This document shows, piece after piece, positions 1 to 5,649 of a stretch of DNA of 5,649 bases (position 1 is its first letter; each line of letters starts with the position of its first letter). Under the pieces are notes generated by a model. That model saw only the letters and a list, made by a program, of their open reading frames with translations, was not told the origin of the DNA and made no database searches. This DNA comes from Alphaproteobacteria bacterium (GTDB taxonomy: Bacteria > Pseudomonadota > Alphaproteobacteria > GCA-2731375), in contig JASLMY010000285.1 in assembly GCA_030746295.1 (NCBI GenBank), positions 1 through 5,649 of the forward strand, in the 5' to 3' direction. A program made the translations under genes and the position numbers.

Positions 1-1909
<1,909 letters not shown>

Positions 1910-1975
1910 GGTCCTGCCTCCCTGAATGGGCCCGGCCTCGAGGGCCGACCTCGGGCTTATTCGTCTCAGCCGGCG

Positions 1976-2431
<456 letters not shown>

Positions 2432-2436
2432 CCGGT

Positions 2437-2442
2437 CCTCCC
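2437..2442 (-). promoter_or_regulatory. Ribosome binding site of coxS
   Basis: GGGAGG on the minus strand, 5 bases before the ATG at 2431; it fixes that start over internal Met6. The same hexamer precedes coxL (1922-1917, 7 bases) and coxG (3249-3244, 8 bases), which supports all three chosen starts. Confidence 0.75.
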
Positions 2443-2465
2443 TTGCTTCAAACGTTTTGCTTCAA
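2443..2465. repeat. Short direct repeat just upstream of the coxS ribosome binding site
   Basis: TTGCTTCAA is repeated perfectly at 2443-2451 and 2457-2465, a 14-bp offset, with both copies followed by (A)CG. It sits in the untranslated leader directly before the coxS ribosome binding site. It could be a regulator or RNA-binding site, or chance; the sequence alone does not decide. Confidence 0.4.
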
Positions 2466-2525
2466 CGATGAGGAGTTGCCGGGCACCACCCTGTCCAGGC
2501 GGCGCGCCTCCCCCTCTTGCCCACG

Positions 2526-2554
2526 AGTGTTCCGGTTTGTCCCGCCGAGGTCAA
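2526..2554 (-). promoter_or_regulatory. Weak sigma70-like promoter candidate for coxS-coxL
   Basis: On the minus strand TTGACC (2554-2549, 5 of 6 matches to the -35 consensus) is followed after 17 bases by AACACT (2531-2526, only 3 of 6 matches to the -10). It lies in the 150-base gap between coxG and coxS, long enough for a separate promoter. The poor -10 makes this tentative; readthrough from coxG is equally possible. Confidence 0.2.
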
Positions 2555-2581
2555 GCACGGATACGGGCGGCGGCCGTCGCC

Positions 2582-3235
2582 TCAGTCGGTGAAGGCGAAG
2601 AGCAACAGCAGCACCAGTAAGGCCAACCCGCCGACCCAGAGCCAAGTCGGCACACCGCGCCCGGCGGCGGGTTCCGGCGGCAGCGCCTCTTCTTCCGCTG
2701 CCGGCGGCGGGGCGGCTTCCTCCGCCGCGACGGCCTCGGGCACAGCTTCGAGCGCCGCCTCGACTTCGGCCTCGACCCCGGCCTCCGCCGGCGCGGCGGT
2801 CGCCGCCGCCTCAGAGAACTTGGTGAAGAACTCGTCCGCCAGCTTCTTGGCGGCGCCGTCGATCAGGCGCGAGCCGATCTGGGCCAGCTTGCCACCGACG
2901 TTGGCGTCGACGACATAGGCCAGCACCGTCTCGCCACCATCCTCGGCGAGCGTCACCCGGGCCGAGCCGCGGGCGAAGCCGGCGGCCCCGCCCTTGCCTT
3001 CGCCGCTGATGGTGTAGCTGTTGGGCGGATCGAGGTCGGAGAGCGTCACCGCACCCTTGAACTTGGCCTTGACCGGGCCGACCTTGGCCGTGACCGTCGC
3101 CGCGTAGCCGTCCTCGCCGGTCCTCTCCAAGGTCTCGCAGCCGGGGATGCTGGCCTTCAGCACGTCCGGATCGTTCAGCGCTTCCCAGACCCGTTCGCGG
3201 CTTGCCGGGATCCGATACTCACCGGTCAGCTCCAT
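2582..3235 (-). CDS. coxG: CoxG-like START/SRPBCC protein with C-terminal membrane anchor
   Basis: CoxG family protein (carbon monoxide dehydrogenase subunit G), 217 residues. Residues 1-145 form the START-like SRPBCC domain: the start resembles the family (MELTGEYRIPASRERVWEAL), with PDVLKASIPGCETL (23-36), VGPVKAKFKG (52-61) and the C-terminal helix region GGKLAQIGSRLIDGAAKKLADEFF split across 114-137. Residues about 142-195 are a low-complexity Ala/Glu/Pro linker with acidic runs. Residues about 198-215 are a strongly hydrophobic helix starting at WLWVGG, followed only by TD, so the protein is probably tail-anchored with its domain in the cytoplasm. In known CODH systems CoxG tethers the enzyme to the membrane and has been reported to handle quinone, which fits this layout. 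The ATG has GGGAGG 8 bases upstream. It heads the cox cluster, next to the AT-rich gap. The exact client is inferred from the adjacent coxS and coxL. Confidence 0.92.
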   Translation of the reverse strand: MELTGEYRIPASRERVWEALNDPDVLKASIPGCETLERTGEDGYAATVTAKVGPVKAKFKGAVTLSDLDPPNSYTISGEGKGGAAGFARGSARVTLAEDGGETVLAYVVDANVGGKLAQIGSRLIDGAAKKLADEFFTKFSEAAATAAPAEAGVEAEVEAALEAVPEAVAAEEAAPPPAAEEEALPPEPAAGRGVPTWLWVGGLALLVLLLLFAFTD

Positions 3236-3289
3236 CTCTCGATCCTCCCGCCTGGCCGCTTTCTAGTCCGCAACATAGCCGAGCCGAAG

Positions 3290-3307
3290 GGGCTGAGCAA
3301 CCAGCCC
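3290..3307 (-). other. GC hairpin in the leader upstream of coxG
   Basis: GGGCTG (3307-3302 on the minus strand) pairs perfectly with CAGCCC (3295-3290) around a six-base loop. The second arm could instead pair with GGCT at 3285-3282 (four pairs), giving two exclusive structures. There is no T-run after it on the minus strand. On the plus strand it is followed by AAATTTT, but no plus-strand gene needs a terminator here. It could shape the coxG leader RNA or mean nothing. Confidence 0.3.
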
Positions 3308-3359
3308 AAATTTTCATTTGTCAGATTAAATAAGCACTATAACTAATTGTTTTAGTTTA
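3308..3359 (-). promoter_or_regulatory. AT-rich intergenic island, probable promoter region of the cox cluster
   Basis: This stretch of about 52 bases is dominated by A and T within otherwise GC-rich DNA, between the end of the DUF4149 gene and coxG. On the minus strand it contains TATAGT (3341-3336, 5 of 6 matches to a -10 box) and TTTAAT (3330-3325, also 5 of 6). I found no convincing -35 box at the right spacing for either. Such islands usually mark promoters in GC-rich genomes, so it is the best candidate for driving coxG and perhaps coxS-coxL. The exact promoter and any activator site are not resolved. Confidence 0.4.
3341..3357. repeat. Perfect AT-only inverted repeat at the end of the DUF4149 gene
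   Basis: AACTAA and TTAGTT are separated by five bases, starting at the stop codon of the DUF4149 gene. A six-pair A/T stem is too weak for a classical intrinsic terminator and lacks a T-run. A protein-binding dyad overlapping the TATAGT box is an alternative reading. Confidence 0.4.
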
Positions 3360-3779
3360 TGCAGCCAGATGGAAGAATAGGACAATGGCGCCGAGCCACT
3401 GGGCCAGGTTGAGGACCGCACTGAACCCGTGCAGGCGGCCGAAAGCACGGCTCGCGGCCTCGTCACCGGCCAGGCGCGCCGGGCGCAGGCGGTCGATCGT
3501 CGGCCTGAGAAGGAGGTCGATCAGGATGAAGCTGAATCCCAGAAGACCGAGCCAGAGTGCCTCGGCGCGATAGAAGACGAGAAAGGCGGCGACGAGGCTC
3601 GCCGCGGCCATGACCCGGTAGTAGACCGGGAAGATCCTGGCCATGAGCGCCCCGGCGGCGGCGCGGTCGAGGCTGCGGAAGACGATCGGGGCGACGGCGA
3701 AGCTGAAGAAGGCCATGCCGCCGACGACTAGGGCGGTGAGGAAGGCGGCAGCGGTGTGAAAGTTCAGGTATTCGATCAT
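3357..3779 (-). CDS. Small four-helix membrane protein, DUF4149 (TMEM205-like) family
   Basis: Inner-membrane protein of 140 residues with four predicted helices at about 8-30, 55-72, 74-92 and 118-138. Family-like features are Gly20-Gly21 in helix 1 followed by APIVF (30-34), the LRPTIDRLR segment (91-99) after helix 3, and GRLHGFSAVLNL (114-125) leading into helix 4. I recognise this as the DUF4149 pattern; the molecular function of that family is not established. The reading frame stays open upstream to 3881, but the start at 3779 is preferred: CGGAGG lies 5 bases upstream, the hydrophobic N-terminus fits the family, and a longer start would overlap the antiporter gene by more than 70 bases. 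It follows the antiporter subunit by 29 bases and is probably the last gene of that operon. It ends in TAA, inside the AT-rich island. Confidence 0.82.
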   Translation of the reverse strand: MIEYLNFHTAAAFLTALVVGGMAFFSFAVAPIVFRSLDRAAAGALMARIFPVYYRVMAAASLVAAFLVFYRAEALWLGLLGFSFILIDLLLRPTIDRLRPARLAGDEAASRAFGRLHGFSAVLNLAQWLGAIVLFFHLAA

Positions 3780-3784
3780 GGCCG

Positions 3785-3790
3785 CCTCCG
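3785..3790 (-). promoter_or_regulatory. Ribosome binding site deciding the DUF4149 gene start
   Basis: CGGAGG on the minus strand, 5 bases before the ATG at 3779. It lies between the antiporter stop codon and this ATG and argues against the longer in-frame start at 3881. Confidence 0.65.
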
Positions 3791-3808
3791 GCGCGACGGA
3801 CCCGGCGC

Positions 3809-5488
3809 TCAACGGTAGTAGACGATCAGGCAGGCCGCCAGCAGGGCTACGGCCCAGAGCACCATGCTCCCCGTCGGCCAAGCGCGCGCCAAGATGCCGT
3901 GCGGGCCGTGGTGGCGGAAGACGCCGGCGAGCAGCCGCTCCAGCCGCTCTTCGGCGGCGGCCCAGGCCTCGTCATAGGCGGCCTGCGCCTTGGCGATGGC
4001 GTCCCTGGCCACGGCCATGAAGACCCGGCGGTAGAACCAGTCGACGTCGAGCGTGATCGTCAGCGTCCGCTTCATCAACGGCAGCAGCAGGAAGAAGGCG
4101 AGGCCCGAGAACAACAGGAGCTGCAGCATCTCGACGACATGGCCGAAGGTGTAAGGCACGTAGTCCACGGCGAAGGGCAAGATTGCGTAGAGCGGCTCCG
4201 GCCAGACGCCGAGCCCGATGCAGAGGAAGGCGAAAAGACCCATCGCCAGCTTCATGTTGAGCGGCGGCTCCGCCGGGCGTAGGCCGGAATCTTTCTGGAA
4301 GAAGACGAACCAAGGGAACTTGATGCCGGCGTGCAGGAAGACGCCCGCCGAGGCCGCCGCTAAAAAGAACCAGACCACCGCCATGTGGTCGTCCGTGGCA
4401 CCTTGGCTGATCATCGATTTCGAGATGAAGCCGGAAGTCAGCGGGAAGGAGGAAATCGCCAGGGCGCCGATGATGCCCATTGCCGCCGTGTAGGGCATGG
4501 TCTTGAAGAGCCCGCCGAGATCGGTGCACTTGCGCCGGCCGCCGGTCATCATCAGCACCGAGCCAGCCGACATCAACAACAGCGCCTTGTAGATAATGTG
4601 GGTAAAGGCGTGCGCCGCGGCGCCGTTCAGCGCCATCTCCGAGCCGATGCCGATGCCGCAGACCATGAAGCCGACCTGGTTGATGATGGAATAGGCCAGG
4701 ATGCGGCGCATGTCGTTCTCCAGCAACGCGTAGATGATGCCGTAGAAGATCATGTAGATGCCGATCGGGATCAGGATCTCGGCGCCCGGAAAGCCTCGCA
4801 GCAGGACGTAGACCGCGGTCTTGGTGGTGAAGGCGGAGAGGAAGACCATGCCGGAGAACGAGGCCTCGGGATAGGCGTCCGGCAGCCAAGACGAGAACGG
4901 CGGTGCCCCGGCGTTGACCAGGAAGCCCGCCAGCAAGAGCCAGGTCGCCAGGCTGTCGGGCTGCATGGCGGTGAAGGCGACCGAGCCGGTCTCGGCGACG
5001 TAGCCGACGAGGCCGGCCATGAACAGCATGCCGCCGAAGAGGTGCATCAGCACATAGCGCATGCTGGCCCGATAGGCGGTCTTGCTCGCCGCCGCCCAGA
5101 TCACGAAGGTCGAGGCCACCGCCATGACCTCCCAGAAGACGAAGACGGTCACCAGGTCGCCGGCCAGGCTGACGCCGATGGCGCCGCCGGCGTAGACCAT
5201 GGCGGCGGGCAGCTCCACCCGGCTCGGCTGGTTGAGGGCGAAGAGCGTCCCGGTGAAGGCCATGATCGCGAAGATAGTGGCAAAGAGGCGCGACAGCGCG
5301 CTGCCCTCGAGCGGCGTCAGCCGGTAGTCGAGGAAGGGCAGGCTCAGCGCCGGGCCGTCCGGCACGAGCCAAATCGCCCAGAGCGTCAAGAGCGGCACCA
5401 ACAGCGCCACGACTTGCCGTGCCCGTCCGTCCAGCGCGGCGACGACGCCGGCGCCCAGCAGCATGATCAGGGCAGGGGGGATCGGCAT
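3809..5488 (-). CDS. MrpD/NuoM/NuoN-like proton-translocating membrane subunit (probable Na+/H+ antiporter subunit D)
   Basis: Polytopic inner-membrane protein of 559 residues from the family shared by Mrp (Mnh) Na+/H+ antiporter subunits A and D and complex I subunits NuoL, NuoM and NuoN. The ion-path residues are visible: Glu120 in VFVFWEVMAVAS (helix 5), Lys223 in FTTKTAVYVLLR (helix 7), His294/His297 and Lys301 in AHAFTHIIYKALLL (helix 8), and Lys390 in HAGIKFPWFVFF (helix 12). GAPPFSSWLPDAYPEAS (195-210 region) and SSFPLTSGFISKSM (346-359) are typical loop motifs. It is longer than usual MrpD (about 490-500): after residue 475 come DVDWFYRR (481-488), an amphipathic Ala/Glu/Arg helix (about 492-525) and a final hydrophobic segment (about 541-557). 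The ATG lies 4 bases after the upstream stop, with GAGGGGAG about 9 bases before it, which suggests translational coupling. I cannot tell Mrp-type from complex I-like use, or the transported cation, from this gene alone. Confidence 0.88.
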   Translation of the reverse strand: MPIPPALIMLLGAGVVAALDGRARQVVALLVPLLTLWAIWLVPDGPALSLPFLDYRLTPLEGSALSRLFATIFAIMAFTGTLFALNQPSRVELPAAMVYAGGAIGVSLAGDLVTVFVFWEVMAVASTFVIWAAASKTAYRASMRYVLMHLFGGMLFMAGLVGYVAETGSVAFTAMQPDSLATWLLLAGFLVNAGAPPFSSWLPDAYPEASFSGMVFLSAFTTKTAVYVLLRGFPGAEILIPIGIYMIFYGIIYALLENDMRRILAYSIINQVGFMVCGIGIGSEMALNGAAAHAFTHIIYKALLLMSAGSVLMMTGGRRKCTDLGGLFKTMPYTAAMGIIGALAISSFPLTSGFISKSMISQGATDDHMAVVWFFLAAASAGVFLHAGIKFPWFVFFQKDSGLRPAEPPLNMKLAMGLFAFLCIGLGVWPEPLYAILPFAVDYVPYTFGHVVEMLQLLLFSGLAFFLLLPLMKRTLTITLDVDWFYRRVFMAVARDAIAKAQAAYDEAWAAAEERLERLLAGVFRHHGPHGILARAWPTGSMVLWAVALLAACLIVYYR

Positions 5489-5492
5489 GGGC

Positions 5493-5649
5493 TCAGGCTC
5501 CCCTCGTCTCGTCGTCTTCCGGGTCGTCGTAGTAGGTGTCGGCGCGCTTCAGGAAGACGGCGAGGAGCTTGGCGAACAGCACCATCGCGACACAGGTGAG
5601 GAAGCCGTAGGCGGCAAAGAAGCCGAAGAGGCCGTCGACGACGAAATAG
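5493..5649 (-). CDS. C-terminal end of an upstream membrane protein, probably another antiporter-cluster subunit (5' end missing)
   Basis: Only the last 51 codons are inside the window, read from 5648 down to the TGA at 5495-5493. The fragment shows one hydrophobic helix (about residues 5-33, containing GLFGFFAAYGFLTC) followed by a short charged, acidic tail (KRADTYYDDPEDDE) that presumably lies at the membrane surface. It sits 4 bases upstream of the MrpD-like gene on the same strand, so it is almost surely in the same operon. Its small size here prevents naming the family. A second MrpD-like or other Mrp/complex I-like subunit is likely from context only. Confidence 0.75.
   Translation of the reverse strand, partial: YFVVDGLFGFFAAYGFLTCVAMVLFAKLLAVFLKRADTYYDDPEDDETRGA

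Noticed and set aside
1934..1946. GGCC-TCGAG-GGCC hairpin between coxS and coxL as a terminator
   Set aside because: Only four pairs, no T-run, and short GC palindromes are expected by chance in this composition; coxS and coxL must be made together.
2444..2581. Possible small gene or RNA in the 138 bases between coxG and the coxS ribosome binding site
   Set aside because: No conserved-looking short protein and no tRNA-like or riboswitch-like fold could be recognised; only the direct repeat and a weak promoter candidate were found.
2517..2918. Plus-strand open frame rich in Ser and Ala
   Set aside because: It is the shadow of the Ala/Glu/Pro linker of CoxG; the repetitive look comes from GCC/GCG-rich codons on the other strand.
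3780..3881. N-terminal extension of the DUF4149 protein to an upstream ATG
   Set aside because: It would overlap the antiporter gene end by over 70 bases, has no family resemblance, and the start at 3779 has a well-placed ribosome binding site.
4385..5599. Long plus-strand open frame (404 codons) opposite the MrpD-like gene
   Set aside because: Also in-register antisense of a GC-rich gene with clear family motifs; the translated product is low-complexity and unlike any protein family I know.

Overview
The window is GC-rich bacterial DNA with every supportable gene on the minus strand, so it reads right to left. Codon use almost free of TTA, CTA and TCA, together with the gene types, suggests a high-GC proteobacterium. 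An alphaproteobacterium of the Rhodospirillales type is my best guess, inferred from gene content and not proven.

Right part (5649 to 3357): the tail of a cation/proton antiporter or complex I-like gene cluster. It holds the last 51 codons of a membrane protein. Four bases further on comes a full 559-residue MrpD/NuoM/NuoN-type proton-translocating subunit with its key membrane Glu and Lys residues present. A small four-helix membrane protein of the DUF4149 type follows 29 bases later. The tight spacing suggests one operon.

Middle (3356 to 3236): a 121-base gap. It contains an AT-rich island of about 52 bases that stands out from the surrounding DNA, a short inverted repeat and a GC hairpin. 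This is the most likely boundary between two transcription units and the probable promoter region of the next one.

Left part (3235 to 1): a molybdenum hydroxylase cluster of the aerobic carbon monoxide dehydrogenase (CODH) family, in the order coxG, coxS, coxL. CoxG is a START-like protein with a C-terminal membrane anchor. CoxS is the two-[2Fe-2S] electron-transfer subunit. CoxL is the molybdopterin catalytic subunit and runs off the left edge. CoxL carries the AYRGAGR loop of form II enzymes in place of the Cys-containing AYxCSFR loop of proven CO dehydrogenases, so its real substrate is open. The S-then-L order is also the form II order, which predicts the FAD subunit gene (coxM) just beyond the left edge.

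Expected joint function: CoxL oxidises a small substrate at a Mo-pterin site, electrons pass through the CoxS clusters (and a CoxM FAD not seen here), and CoxG links the soluble enzyme to the membrane and quinone pool. The antiporter cluster next door is a membrane ion-translocation module; a functional link between the two is speculation. No RNA genes, mobile elements, CRISPR arrays or pseudogenes were seen.
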